64,000 nucleotides of DNA from NCBI GenBank assembly GCA_017306865.1, contig JAFKHH010000016.1, positions 310,001 through 374,000 on the forward strand, written 5' to 3'. The notes beneath the pieces were generated by a model. It was not told the origin of the DNA, did not search any database, and worked only from the letters and a program-made list of their open reading frames with translations. This stretch comes from Filimonas sp. (GTDB lineage: Bacteria; Bacteroidota; Bacteroidia; Chitinophagales; Chitinophagaceae). This document shows positions 36,607-44,687 of this stretch, in pieces. The position numbers and the translations under genes were made by a program. Numbering within the stretch: the first letter of the stretch is position 1; each line of letters starts with the position of its first letter.

Positions 36607-36834
36607 ATGAAAGCCAAATACATACTGCAATACTCACTTGTAGTTACGGCTTGCGCAAGCGGCCTTTGGGTTTCTAACAACCTGAGATCTGCCAAACAAA
36701 ATAAAACCAAGGAGTGCTGCATTCCGCAACCATCGAACTTGCAAAGCCCTCCAAGCCCCAACAACGGCGGCGAGCTGCAACTGGAGCATCCTATGTGGCA
36801 GACACTTAACCGGTTTATTGTTTCTATCAAATAA
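36607..36834 (+). CDS. Small hypothetical protein with one membrane helix
   Basis: The protein has 75 residues. A hydrophobic N-terminal stretch (ILQYSLVVTACASGLWV, residues 6-22) could be a signal or anchor. Next comes a basic stretch with two adjacent cysteines (KTKECCIPQPSN), a Pro/Ser/Asn-rich linker, and a C-terminal HPMWQTLNRFIVSI. No family is recognised. Its reality is supported by a good start context and by a strong dedicated terminator at 36838-36866. A TACCTTCG (one mismatch from the -7 box) lies about 50 bases upstream. Confidence 0.65.
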   Translation: MKAKYILQYSLVVTACASGLWVSNNLRSAKQNKTKECCIPQPSNLQSPPSPNNGGELQLEHPMWQTLNRFIVSIK

Positions 36835-36837
36835 TTC

Positions 36838-36866
36838 ATCCCACCACTTTGGTGGGATTTTTTTTA
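36838..36866 (+). terminator. Terminator of the 75-residue protein gene
   Basis: The 9-bp stem ATCCCACCA/TGGTGGGAT with a three-base loop is followed by eight T. It starts three bases after the stop codon. Confidence 0.9.
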
Positions 36867-36936
36867 CAATCATTTGTAACTTTCCGCCCCTTTCTGCGTA
36901 CTACAATCAGAAAACAACAACTGAACTGACGCCTTT

Positions 36937-37422
36937 ATGACCGAAAGAGAGTATAATGACTGTGTTAACTCATACGCTGACAACGTGTTCCGCTTTATCG
37001 TCAAGAATTTGCGACACGAGGAAGATGCGAAGGATGTGGTACAAAGTGCTTTTGAAAAATTGTGGCGCAACAGGGAGAATGTAGAAGTGGAAAAATGCAA
37101 ATCTTATCTCTTCACCGTTGCCTATAACCAGATGATCGATCACCTTCGCAAGGCAAAAAGAGTTTCACTTAAAGATGAATTTCATGCGGACGTTAAAACC
37201 CATGAGCAGCCGGTACATAACGCGCAGCAGACTTTGCGTGTAGCACTCAGCAGGCTTAGCGATACACAACGCAGCCTGGTAATGCTGAAAGACTATGAGG
37301 GTTACAGCTATGAAGAAATTGGAAAGATCATGTCGTTGAATGAAAGCCAGGTAAAGGTGTATCTGCACCGCGCCAGGCTAACGTTGAGAAATTATTTAGT
37401 AAGCCCCGAAAACGTAATGTAA
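36937..37422 (+). CDS. ECF-type RNA polymerase sigma factor
   Basis: The 161-residue sigma-70 family protein has only regions 2 and 4. Region 2 (about 8-75) includes EEDAKDVVQSAFEKLWRNRENV and the YLFTVAYNQMIDHLRK segment that contacts the -10 element. Region 4 (about 100-155) includes LPxx-like LSDTQRSLVMLKDYEGYSYEEIGKIMSLNESQVKVYLHRAR, a helix-turn-helix for the -35 element. It is followed one base later by a gene with anti-sigma features and then by an outer-membrane protein gene, so an envelope-signal regulon is inferred. Confidence 0.93.
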   Translation: MTEREYNDCVNSYADNVFRFIVKNLRHEEDAKDVVQSAFEKLWRNRENVEVEKCKSYLFTVAYNQMIDHLRKAKRVSLKDEFHADVKTHEQPVHNAQQTLRVALSRLSDTQRSLVMLKDYEGYSYEEIGKIMSLNESQVKVYLHRARLTLRNYLVSPENVM

Positions 37423-37423
37423 A

Positions 37424-38488
37424 ATGACAATCAACAGGCACAATTACGAAGAATACTTTCTGCTGTATGTTGATAATGAGCTCAGCTTACATCAACGTAT
37501 GGAAGTGGAACTGTTTGCAGAACAGAACCCCGACCTGCAGGCAGAATTGAAAATGCTACAGGAAGCAACGCTTTCTGACATAGCGGATGATATGGTATTC
37601 CCTGATAAATCATCCCTGCTCAGGCATGATGAAGCTTCAGTCTCCATCAATAACCACGAAGAACAATTTTTACTGTATATAGATAATGAGCTGAATGCAA
37701 AAGATAAAGCGGCTGTAGAAACGTTTGTTTTACAACATCCGCAACTGCAAACAACATTCTCTCTTTTGAAACAGGCTGTGCTGCAACCGGAAGAGATTGC
37801 CCACCCTGACAAAGCATCTTTGTACAGGTCAGCAGAAGAAAGGCGCGTGGTGCCTTTCCGTTGGGTACGCTTTGCCGCTGCGGCTGCCGTATTGGGAATA
37901 GCTGTTACGTTATGGCAGGTAAATAGCGGAGATAAACCAGTGGAGCCCAAAACAGCTTATGTAGCACCAACCATTGACAAAAAAGATGCAAAGAACCCTG
38001 TAGTCACTACACCTGCACAAACTGCACAGGCAACAGAGCAGGGAACAAGGGTGCAACCTGAAAATGTAGCACAGGTAAAACGTGATGTAACAAATCCGGT
38101 GGGCAGTGATAATGCACTTGTAAATGGCAATGCAAGGAACGAGGCAAATAATACACCTAATACGCCGGAGGAACCGCCAAAGACGTCTTATATAGCAGCA
38201 AATATTGTTACAAATGTTAGCGAACCAGAAAAAAACAACCTGGTTGTAACAAATATGGATGCTAAACCGTTGGAAACAGTGAAGGTAGAAGAGAAGGTAC
38301 TGAAAGTGCTGGATACAAATGAGGACAACAACAACGGACTTTACATCGGCTCACTGGAACTAAATAGAAATAAAGTCAAAGGCTTTTTAAGAAAGGCCGG
38401 CAACCTGTTCAGCGCTAAAGCAAAAGGTCCGCAAGAGGACAAAATACAGGTAGCCAATTTTGAGATAAAAAAGAACCAACAAAAGTAA
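37424..38488 (+). CDS. Putative membrane-anchored anti-sigma factor with duplicated N-terminal module
   Basis: The 354-residue protein starts one base after the sigma gene stops, so it is translationally coupled. Residues 7-67 and 77-135 are tandem copies, each opening with EE-x-FLLY-(V/I)-DNEL and closing with PDK-x-SL-x-R, offset by 70 residues. The copies are cytoplasmic. One membrane helix follows (about 147-165), then a long low-complexity Asn/Thr/Pro/Lys-rich periplasmic part (170-354). Anti-sigma function is inferred from position and from the DNEL-type N-terminal module. No zinc-binding His-Cys-Cys motif is present. Confidence 0.75.
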   Translation: MTINRHNYEEYFLLYVDNELSLHQRMEVELFAEQNPDLQAELKMLQEATLSDIADDMVFPDKSSLLRHDEASVSINNHEEQFLLYIDNELNAKDKAAVETFVLQHPQLQTTFSLLKQAVLQPEEIAHPDKASLYRSAEERRVVPFRWVRFAAAAAVLGIAVTLWQVNSGDKPVEPKTAYVAPTIDKKDAKNPVVTTPAQTAQATEQGTRVQPENVAQVKRDVTNPVGSDNALVNGNARNEANNTPNTPEEPPKTSYIAANIVTNVSEPEKNNLVVTNMDAKPLETVKVEEKVLKVLDTNEDNNNGLYIGSLELNRNKVKGFLRKAGNLFSAKAKGPQEDKIQVANFEIKKNQQK

Positions 38489-38513
38489 ACACCCCCAACA
38501 AAAATCCGGAACA

Positions 38514-39386
38514 ATGAACAGAGTACTATTATTGCTGGCAGGCATCCTGTTAGCTTCGGCAGGATTTGCGCAAACCGACACAACGAAACAAGACGGCGTA
38601 GACACCGTGAAAGTCGGCAACTTTATCATTATCAGGAAAAACAAGGATAAGGACAAGTCTGTAAGCGAGCCGAATACCAAAAAGTATGTCTTCAATGTAG
38701 AGATAGAAGATGGCTATCGCAGAAGACGTAACAACACGAATGTAACAACGAATTGGCTGATCCTTGACCTTGGCTTTGCCAACTGGCGTGATGAGACTGA
38801 TTATAGCTCACCAGAGGTAATGAACAGCGCATACCTGCACCGCGCACCGACGGATGCGCCTTACACGAAAAATGATTTTGCGTTGCGCAATGTAAAATCT
38901 TCGAATGTAAACATCTGGTTGTTTATGCAGAAGCTAAACATTGTGAACCACCAGTTCAACCTGAAATATGGGCTTGGCTATGAGATGTATAATTTCAGGT
39001 ATGAGACGAATATTTCGTACCACAAAAACCCGGCTTATATCTGGCGCGATACTTTGTCCTTCTCTAAGAATAAATTATTTGCAGGTTATGCTACTATCCC
39101 ACTGATGCTTAACTATACGCCTAACCCTGGCAGAAGGCATGGCTTTACAGTAAGTGCAGGTATGAGCGCAGGTTACCTGCTGGGCAGCCGCAACAAGCAG
39201 ATCAGCGGAGAGCGCGGTAAGGAAAAGATCAAGGGCAATATAGGATTGGACGACTGGCGTATTGCTTATGTAGCTGAAATAGGTTTTGGGCCGATCAAGC
39301 TCTATGGTTCTTACAGTGTAAATCCGTTACACGAGCAAACACTAAAACAGTATCCTTTTGCGTTTGGTATAAGGTTTAGCAATTAG
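38514..39386 (+). CDS. Outer-membrane beta-barrel protein (PorT-like fold)
   Basis: The 290-residue protein has a signal peptide (MNRVLLLLAGILLASAGFAQ), a charged linker (NKDKDKSVSEPNTKK) and a beta barrel from about residue 58 onward. Its strands include WLILDLGFANWRDE, NHQFNLKYGLGYEMYNF and a terminal YPFAFGIRFSN. It is third in the sigma / anti-sigma operon, 25 bases after the second gene, and could be a target or sensor of that system. The fold is that of OMP_b-brl/PorT-type proteins, but PorT itself (gliding/T9SS) cannot be claimed. Confidence 0.8.
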   Translation: MNRVLLLLAGILLASAGFAQTDTTKQDGVDTVKVGNFIIIRKNKDKDKSVSEPNTKKYVFNVEIEDGYRRRRNNTNVTTNWLILDLGFANWRDETDYSSPEVMNSAYLHRAPTDAPYTKNDFALRNVKSSNVNIWLFMQKLNIVNHQFNLKYGLGYEMYNFRYETNISYHKNPAYIWRDTLSFSKNKLFAGYATIPLMLNYTPNPGRRHGFTVSAGMSAGYLLGSRNKQISGERGKEKIKGNIGLDDWRIAYVAEIGFGPIKLYGSYSVNPLHEQTLKQYPFAFGIRFSN

Positions 39387-39518
39387 GAACGTCAAAAGTC
39401 ATTAGTCAAAAAAGTCATTGCTAATGTACGATGTAATATGACCCTGCGCATTATAACAATGTAACAATTGAGCAATTAAACATATTTATCTCTTTGTTTT
39501 CTCATGTGCATTATATCG
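39387..39518. repeat. Short intergenic word repeats
   Basis: ATGTACGATG (39424-39433) and AATTGAGCAATTAAA-type words (39466-39480) belong to the same families as at 12774 and 43841. They lie between the outer-membrane gene and its distant terminator. Confidence 0.4.
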
Positions 39519-39545
39519 CGGCCCGTTTCCACGGGCCGTTTTTAT
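39519..39545 (+). terminator. Rho-independent terminator
   Basis: The 8-bp stem CGGCCCGT/ACGGGCCG with loop TTCC is followed by TTTTTATTT. It is 132 bases past the last gene of the sigma operon and likely ends that transcript. Confidence 0.85.
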
Positions 39546-39625
39546 TTGCATACCTTAAAAAATTTTAATCAGTATTTACATACTGAAAAAAGATTTGCTA
39601 CGTTTTAAATATCAAACACACAAAA

Positions 39626-40147
39626 ATGAAGCGGCTGGGTAGTTTGATTTTGCTAACTGTTTTATTTTTTTCGGGCACATCCTTCTATTATCGAAATTAT
39701 TCGCAGGGAGGTTATTATATTATCATTGATAAAAGCGACTACGAACTAACTGTTTATGATGCCAGCGGATGGCTGGTGGCCTACCCTGTTGTATTTGGCA
39801 ATAAGAACCAGGGTGACAAAATGTATGAGGGTGACCGTAAAACACCTGATGGCACGTTTACTATTGTGAGTAAACGTGTACATGAAAAATGGGACCGCTT
39901 CTTAATGCTGGACTACCCCACACCAGAGAGCTACGAAAAATTTAACGACCGCAAAAACCGCGGGCTTATTCCTTCCAATGCAAAGATCGGTGGCGGTGTA
40001 GGCATACATGGCACATGGCCACATGAGGATTATGCGATTGACAACTATGACAACTGGACGCAAGGTTGCATCAGTATGAAGAATGAACATGTAGAACAGG
40101 TCTACAAGGCTATGCCGGTTGGCACTAAGGTGACGATAAGACCATGA
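39626..40147 (+). CDS. L,D-transpeptidase (YkuD family)
   Basis: The 173-residue protein has an N-terminal signal or anchor (residues 1-22). The YkuD catalytic domain follows (about 30-173). The nucleophile is Cys148 in NWTQGCISMKN and the paired His128 is in GIHGTWP, matching the HxxT-x(n)-SxGC-type motif of the family. Such enzymes make 3-3 cross-links in peptidoglycan or attach proteins to it, in the periplasm. The sequence TPDGTFTIVSK, the usual start of the fold's second half, is also present. It is monocistronic, with repeats downstream. Confidence 0.93.
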   Translation: MKRLGSLILLTVLFFSGTSFYYRNYSQGGYYIIIDKSDYELTVYDASGWLVAYPVVFGNKNQGDKMYEGDRKTPDGTFTIVSKRVHEKWDRFLMLDYPTPESYEKFNDRKNRGLIPSNAKIGGGVGIHGTWPHEDYAIDNYDNWTQGCISMKNEHVEQVYKAMPVGTKVTIRP

Positions 40148-40278
40148 TAAGTACGAAATACAAAGCACGAAGTACGAATTATGTACGATATAATAAGCTT
40201 AATTGCTGCATGGCTATATTGTTAAATTGTATTCAACAGCCTTGTAATTTTTACCATTCACGTTTGCTGATTCACGTT
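40147..40278. repeat. Heptad word repeats in a convergent gap
   Basis: AGTACGA-type words run in register of seven (40151-40180: AGTACGA, AATACAA, AGCACGA, AGTACGA). They are followed by ATGTACGAT (40184-40192), an ATGGCTATATTGTTAAATTG segment (40210-40229) and a reversed GATTCACG segment (40269-40277). Four word families stand side by side here. No dyad as clean as at 26239 is formed. Confidence 0.6.
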
Positions 40279-41220
40279 TCACGGTTTCATCCCTTTCGGG
40301 CTATCCATAAACGGTGTTACTACCTGTAGCCATTTTTCTGTTTCTTTATCGTGCAGGCTTTCATGGCCGGAGTTGGCATATTTGATTAGTAGTTTATCCT
40401 GGCTTTGCAGATTTTTAAATATTTCGTGGGTTTCCTTTTCAGATACACGAGGGTCATTAATGCCCCATTGGAGCAATACCGGGCAATTCACTTTTTTAGC
40501 ATACTCTGTCGGCTTCAGATCAAAAGCCCAGAAGCCTTGTTCTGCACCTCCCCAGAATGTCAGGAAGGTAGCCAGCGGCTCTCTAGGTACATTCATTATG
40601 TGTAGTCGTCCTTCCACTGCATCTACCAATGATCCGAATGGCATTTCCAATATTAGCTTAGATGGTTTCAGGTCGTAATCATGTATTGCTTTCAGCGCGG
40701 TGGCTGCGCCCATAGAGATGCCCCATATAGCTACATTCTTTTCTTTTTTCTTTTCTATATAATCATATACCGCTTTCACGTCTTTGGATTCATAAAACCC
40801 CACAGTAGAAACATTACCTTCACTGGTACCATGTGCTCTGAAGTCCACGGTGCAAATGTTCCAGCCCATTTTATGAAAAGCGTTGATCTCATTTACAATG
40901 CCGCTACGGGAAGATGCATGCCCATGAAACATCAGTAATGTACCACGCGGCGTACTATCGGCTTTCACATACCAGCCTTGCAGCTTTACATTATCGCTGG
41001 TAGTAAGTGTAATATTCTCGAAAGGAAAAGCAGGCTGCTCCTTTACATCTTTACGCGCATTCTGCTTACCCAGCAATATTTCCCTCCATGCGGGCCTTTG
41101 CTTTATTTCATTGGCATAATAAAAGTGTGTCAGGTAATATGCCTGGGATGCAACAAGTATGTTGAACAACACAAAAATGAAGAATAAGGTGTAGGCCGCA
41201 ATTCTTAGGAATTTTTTCAT
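40279..41220 (-). CDS. Alpha/beta hydrolase, membrane-anchored
   Basis: The 313-residue protein has one N-terminal membrane helix (about 7-28) and an alpha/beta-hydrolase domain. The nucleophile elbow is GISMGAA (Ser near residue 170). The acid is in GINDPRVSE (Asp near 255), and the catalytic His is in SGHESLHD near 288. The oxyanion region LLMFHGHASSR lies near 95. It is closest to the BEM46/S9-like hydrolases, which act on esters or peptides; the substrate is unknown. It lies downstream of serS on the same strand, but a terminator separates them. Confidence 0.88.
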   Translation of the reverse strand: MKKFLRIAAYTLFFIFVLFNILVASQAYYLTHFYYANEIKQRPAWREILLGKQNARKDVKEQPAFPFENITLTTSDNVKLQGWYVKADSTPRGTLLMFHGHASSRSGIVNEINAFHKMGWNICTVDFRAHGTSEGNVSTVGFYESKDVKAVYDYIEKKKEKNVAIWGISMGAATALKAIHDYDLKPSKLILEMPFGSLVDAVEGRLHIMNVPREPLATFLTFWGGAEQGFWAFDLKPTEYAKKVNCPVLLQWGINDPRVSEKETHEIFKNLQSQDKLLIKYANSGHESLHDKETEKWLQVVTPFMDSPKGMKP

Positions 41221-41268
41221 AGACGGGCATGTTTATATAAAAATAGGAAGAAGATGTATATGAATAAA

Positions 41269-41299
41269 ATACGCGGGAACAATGTCCCGCGCATTTTTA
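41269..41299 (-). terminator. Terminator of serS
   Basis: A 10-bp stem with one mismatch (41269-41278 with 41285-41294, core GCGGGA/TCCCGC) has T-rich flanks on both strands. It lies 68 bases past the serS stop. Confidence 0.7.
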
Positions 41300-41361
41300 T
41301 TCATTTCAATATAATCGTAATTCTAAACACCGCTAAAAGCAGCAATAAATTAATCTCCGTT

Positions 41362-42633
41362 TTACTGGATCAACGCTGCACCAAAGTAGGTTTGTAATGC
41401 TTTAGGAATATGAATACCCTCCGCTGACTGGTTATTTTCCAGCAGGCAGGCCATGATCCTTGGCAAGGCTAACGAGCTTCCGTTCAGCGTATGAACGATC
41501 TGCGTTTTACCGCTACCGTCTTTAAAGCGGCATTTCATCCTGTTTGCCTGGAAACTTTCGAAATTGCTCACACTACTTACTTCCAGCCAGCGCTCCTGTG
41601 CCGCACTGTACACTTCAAAGTCGTATGTAAGCGCACTTGCAAATCCCATGTCTCCGCCACACAATCTTAATATGCGGTAAGGAATTTCTAATGATTGTAC
41701 AAGGCGTTCTACGTGCGATACCATTTCATCCAACACTTCATAACTTTTTTCCGGCTGTACCAACTGTATCACTTCTACTTTTTCAAACTGGTGCACCCTG
41801 TTCAGGCCACGCACATCTTTACCAAAGCTCCCTGCCTCCCTTCTGAAACAAGGGGAATGCGCCGTCATTTTAACAGGCAGTTCTTCTTCTTTCAAAATAA
41901 CATCACGATAAATATTCGTTACCGGCACTTCCGCAGTCGGTATCAGGTAAAGATTGTCTTCCGTTACATGATACATCTGCCCTTCCTTGTCCGGTAACTG
42001 GCCTGTGCCATACGCAGAAGCTTCATTTACCATAAAAGGAGGAATATACTCTGTATAACCCGCTGTTATATTATAATCCAGGAAGTACTGTACAAGCGCG
42101 CGCTGCAATTTTGCACCTTTCCCTTTGTACACCGGGAAGCCGCTACCAGTCAGCTTTGCACCTGTTTCAAAATCTACCAGGTCGTATTTTTTGATCAGGT
42201 CCCAGTGTGGAACTGCACCTGCTGCCAATGTTGGTTTTACACCACCTTCACGCACTACTTCATTATCTTCAGGCGTTTTACCCACCGGCACACGTGTAGA
42301 TGGCAGGTTAGGCAATAGTATCAACGTATCATGCAATGCTTTTTCTACGGAAGCCATTTTTTCTTTCAGCGGCTCCAGTTCTGTTTTCCATTGTGCTACA
42401 TCAGCCCTAAATTGCTCAGCAGCATCTTTGTTGCCCTGCGACATCAGTTTACCGATCTCTTTAGAAGCACTATTCACTTTTGACTGCGTTTCGTCAAACG
42501 ATGCCTGCAGTTTTTTTCGCTCATCATCCAGGGCTACTATCCTGTCTACCAGTTCCGGCTGCTTAAAAAGCTTTACTGCCAGGCGTTCTTTTACCTTTTC
42601 TGTTTCCTGGCGTAAAACTGTCACTTGTAACAT
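41362..42633 (-). CDS. serS: Serine--tRNA ligase
   Basis: The 423-residue class II synthetase starts at the ATG at 42633 (MLQVTVLRQETEKVKERLAVK). The frame open to 42663 overlaps a promoter box. The N-terminal helical arm for tRNA-Ser binding (about 20-105) is a clear coiled coil. The catalytic domain shows motif 2 (CFRREAGSFGKDVRGLNRVHQFEKVE) and motif 3 (GSSLALPRIMACLLENNQ). Length is normal. It is divergent from the hypothetical gene at 42777, with word repeats in the promoter gap. Confidence 0.97.
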   Translation of the reverse strand: MLQVTVLRQETEKVKERLAVKLFKQPELVDRIVALDDERKKLQASFDETQSKVNSASKEIGKLMSQGNKDAAEQFRADVAQWKTELEPLKEKMASVEKALHDTLILLPNLPSTRVPVGKTPEDNEVVREGGVKPTLAAGAVPHWDLIKKYDLVDFETGAKLTGSGFPVYKGKGAKLQRALVQYFLDYNITAGYTEYIPPFMVNEASAYGTGQLPDKEGQMYHVTEDNLYLIPTAEVPVTNIYRDVILKEEELPVKMTAHSPCFRREAGSFGKDVRGLNRVHQFEKVEVIQLVQPEKSYEVLDEMVSHVERLVQSLEIPYRILRLCGGDMGFASALTYDFEVYSAAQERWLEVSSVSNFESFQANRMKCRFKDGSGKTQIVHTLNGSSLALPRIMACLLENNQSAEGIHIPKALQTYFGAALIQ

Positions 42634-42651
42634 ACAAATAGAAATTTGCGC

Positions 42652-42659
42652 CAAAGATA
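42652..42659 (-). promoter_or_regulatory. -7 promoter box of serS
   Basis: TATCTTTG on the minus strand is an exact TAnnTTTG box, 18 bases upstream of the ATG at 42633. The expected -33 region falls within the ATGTACGATG repeat at 42665-42689, and no TTTG is visible there. Confidence 0.5.
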
Positions 42660-42664
42660 ACAAT

Positions 42665-42742
42665 ATGTACGATGTCAGATGTACGATGTAAAAACTACCC
42701 GGAATAAGTTCAAGTGTTATATTGTTTAATGGCTAAATTGTC
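42665..42742. repeat. Word repeats in the divergent serS gap
   Basis: 42665-42689 is identical over 25 bases to 12774-12798 (words ATGTACGATG, TCAGATG). 42713-42742 carries the TATTGTTTAATGGCTAAATTG words seen also at 17231, 26768 and 43841. Confidence 0.75.
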
Positions 42743-42761
42743 TTCTGTCCGATATTCCCAG

Positions 42762-42769
42762 TAGCTTTG
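42762..42769 (+). promoter_or_regulatory. -7 promoter box of the 42777 gene
   Basis: TAGCTTTG is an exact TAnnTTTG box. A TTG at 42738-42740, inside the AATTGT word repeat, lies 21 bases upstream and can serve as the -33 element. The transcript would start almost at the ATG at 42777. Confidence 0.5.
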
Positions 42770-42776
42770 CAGCATT

Positions 42777-43121
42777 ATGATTATTAACGACGACTTACAA
42801 CAGAGATGGTGGGACCTTGAGTTTCGCCTGGTGGAAAGATTTGGCAAGAAGCCTGATCTTGACGCCATTCTCTTCCTCATAGGTATCCAGGAGACGGGGC
42901 TGGTAACACAAAAGGTAACCAAAGAACAGAAGCAAGATCTGATGCACGTAGCCGTATGCTCTATTTTGCTGCCAAGCGGATACTATGAACTGGAAGGAAA
43001 GGACCAGGACGGATGGCCTCATTTTAAGCAGCTAAAAGCTTTGCCTGACATGCCGCTGCCGGAGCAGGAAAATTTTTTGAAAGACCATGTTTTATTCTAT
43101 TTTGAGCAACATGGATTTTAA
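42777..43121 (+). CDS. Conserved hypothetical protein
   Basis: The 114-residue soluble protein opens with a Trp-rich helix (LQQRWWDLEFRLVERFGKKPDLDAILFLIGIQETG). A helix with KVTKEQKQDLMHVAVCSILLPSGYYEL follows, and it ends with KDHVLFYFEQHGF. The pattern looks like a small all-alpha protein that I have seen annotated only as hypothetical in Bacteroidetes. No catalytic motif is visible. It lies 9 bases upstream of a cyclophilin gene, so the two are probably co-transcribed. Confidence 0.78.
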   Translation: MIINDDLQQRWWDLEFRLVERFGKKPDLDAILFLIGIQETGLVTQKVTKEQKQDLMHVAVCSILLPSGYYELEGKDQDGWPHFKQLKALPDMPLPEQENFLKDHVLFYFEQHGF

Positions 43122-43130
43122 AATTCACTT

Positions 43131-43835
43131 ATGAGAAATAAAGTACAACTCTTATCCCTGCTATTACTGGCTGTGGCTTTTTACGCTTGCTCGGGCACGG
43201 CTAAAAACCAGCAATCCAGGCTATCCGCTAAAAGAAAGGCTGAAATAAAAACCAATTATGGAACAATTGTCGTAAAGCTATATGACTCCACGCCTTTACA
43301 CCGGGACAATTTTGTGTCACTGGTACAAAGCAAATTTTACGACAGCTTGTTATTTCACCGCATTATCGATGGGTTTATGATACAAGGGGGCGACCCGACC
43401 AGCAAGTATGCAGATAGCTCCGCAAATGTTGGCGAGGGAGAAGGCACGCACAAAAGCCGTGTACCGGCGGAGTTCAAGCCCTACTACATTCATAAAAAAG
43501 GGGCTTTGGCTGCAGCAAGGGATAATAACCCGGCAAAGGCAAGTAGCAATTGCCAGTTTTACCTGGTACAAGGCAAGGTGTACACAGACTCTTCACTCAA
43601 CGCTATTGAATGTAACAGGATAAGGCCAAACAATCCGTCTTTTGCTTACACAGAAGCGCAACGCACCGTATATAAAACAATCGGCGGCACGCCTTTCCTC
43701 GATCAGAACTATACTGTATTTGGGGAGGTGGTAAAGGGTATAGAAGTCATAGATATTATTGCCAAGCTACCGCGCGATAAAAGAGACCGGCCGCTTAAGG
43801 AAGCGAGGATAGTTTCGATAAAGATGTTGAACTAA
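43131..43835 (+). CDS. Cyclophilin-type peptidyl-prolyl isomerase, lipoprotein
   Basis: The 234-residue protein has a lipoprotein signal with lipobox FYAC (Cys20). A cyclophilin domain follows (about 38-232). The fold signatures are FHRIIDGFMIQGGDPTS (with the catalytic Arg in FHRI) and the SSNCQFYLVQ segment. An insertion around residues 150-190 (IECNRIRPNNPSFAYTEAQR) is longer than in minimal cyclophilins. It should speed cis-trans isomerisation at prolines in envelope proteins. It follows the hypothetical gene at 42777 after 9 bases. Confidence 0.92.
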   Translation: MRNKVQLLSLLLLAVAFYACSGTAKNQQSRLSAKRKAEIKTNYGTIVVKLYDSTPLHRDNFVSLVQSKFYDSLLFHRIIDGFMIQGGDPTSKYADSSANVGEGEGTHKSRVPAEFKPYYIHKKGALAAARDNNPAKASSNCQFYLVQGKVYTDSSLNAIECNRIRPNNPSFAYTEAQRTVYKTIGGTPFLDQNYTVFGEVVKGIEVIDIIAKLPRDKRDRPLKEARIVSIKMLN

Positions 43836-43840
43836 TAGAA

Positions 43841-43928
43841 TTGCTGAATTGTCTGATGGTTAAATTGTTGGATCGCTGATTTCACCAAGTGTCTCCCAAC
43901 AATTAAACAATACAACCATCAGACAATT
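43841..43928. repeat. Inverted repeat, AATTGTCTGATGGTT words
   Basis: The perfect 15-bp arm AATTGTCTGATGGTT (43847-43861) pairs with 43914-43928, and AATTGTTGG (43863-43871) pairs with 43896-43904. It fills the gap between convergent genes and reaches the stop codon of the minus-strand gene. Confidence 0.8.
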
Positions 43929-43929
43929 T

Positions 43930-44535
43930 CTATCTTTTCCAATCCGCTATACCCGGCATTTTTGTAATGGATATTTTCACCGGCTTGTTGACCAGTTTGG
44001 AGAGTTGTCTCTCCTGTTCCGTCAATTCTTTACGCCGCAGCTCTGCAATAATGGTAGGCAGGTATTGCTCAAGCGCCTTTTGATCCAGTTGTTTAATGAT
44101 CTGTTCTTTGTCTATATTAATAGTAGGGTCCAGTGATCTGTCTTTTACCTGCTCCAGCGTAGACATGTCAAAGCTTACATACGTGATCTGCAAAGGTGCG
44201 TCTACGTAGACTGTGTCTTTCTGATGAAATATCCTGGTGTGTATGCTATCTGACAGGTCTATATGAAACCCCATTTTCCCGCGTACAGTGGTGGATACAG
44301 ACTCTTTGGAATCGAACCAGAATTTGTATTTTTTCTCTATCGTCTCTATATCATTCAGCATAAAGTCCTGCTCCCATACAACCAGTTTAGTAACGCCCCG
44401 TAACTGTTGCAGGCTGAGGTTGAACTGGGTTGTTTGCTTTTCTTCACTCCATTTGCCATTCAGTTTTATGAAAAGATAAACCAGTGCTATGGCTATGACA
44501 GTAAATAATATGAGGTATCGTTTTTTAATGTGCAT
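43930..44535 (-). CDS. DUF4230 family protein
   Basis: The 201-residue protein has one N-terminal membrane helix (about 7-24). A domain then matches the DUF4230 layout: an early strand pair [18 protein letters not shown], a central [11 protein letters not shown] and [26 protein letters not shown], and a C-terminal helical part ([28 protein letters not shown]). Members are found in many phyla without a known function; the topology suggests the domain lies outside the cytoplasm. It stands alone between a convergent and a divergent neighbour. Confidence 0.8.
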   Translation of the reverse strand: MHIKKRYLILFTVIAIALVYLFIKLNGKWSEEKQTTQFNLSLQQLRGVTKLVVWEQDFMLNDIETIEKKYKFWFDSKESVSTTVRGKMGFHIDLSDSIHTRIFHQKDTVYVDAPLQITYVSFDMSTLEQVKDRSLDPTINIDKEQIIKQLDQKALEQYLPTIIAELRRKELTEQERQLSKLVNKPVKISITKMPGIADWKR

Positions 44536-44687
44536 ATCTGTTCCGGGTTAGAAGTACAAAAATAAACCAGGGCCGGTTAAGACAACCGTTTGTGCTGTTA
44601 TATTACATAAGCCAAATAAATGTTTTAGCATTTCTCATTGAAACATTCGGGTTTTTATTCAATATTTGTACCTCAAAATCTTTGATT

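Noticed and set aside
39500-39545. Second small RNA resembling the 34632 candidate
   Set aside because: Its -7 box has a mismatch, the product would be about 40 nt, and the hairpin is explained as the terminator of the upstream operon.
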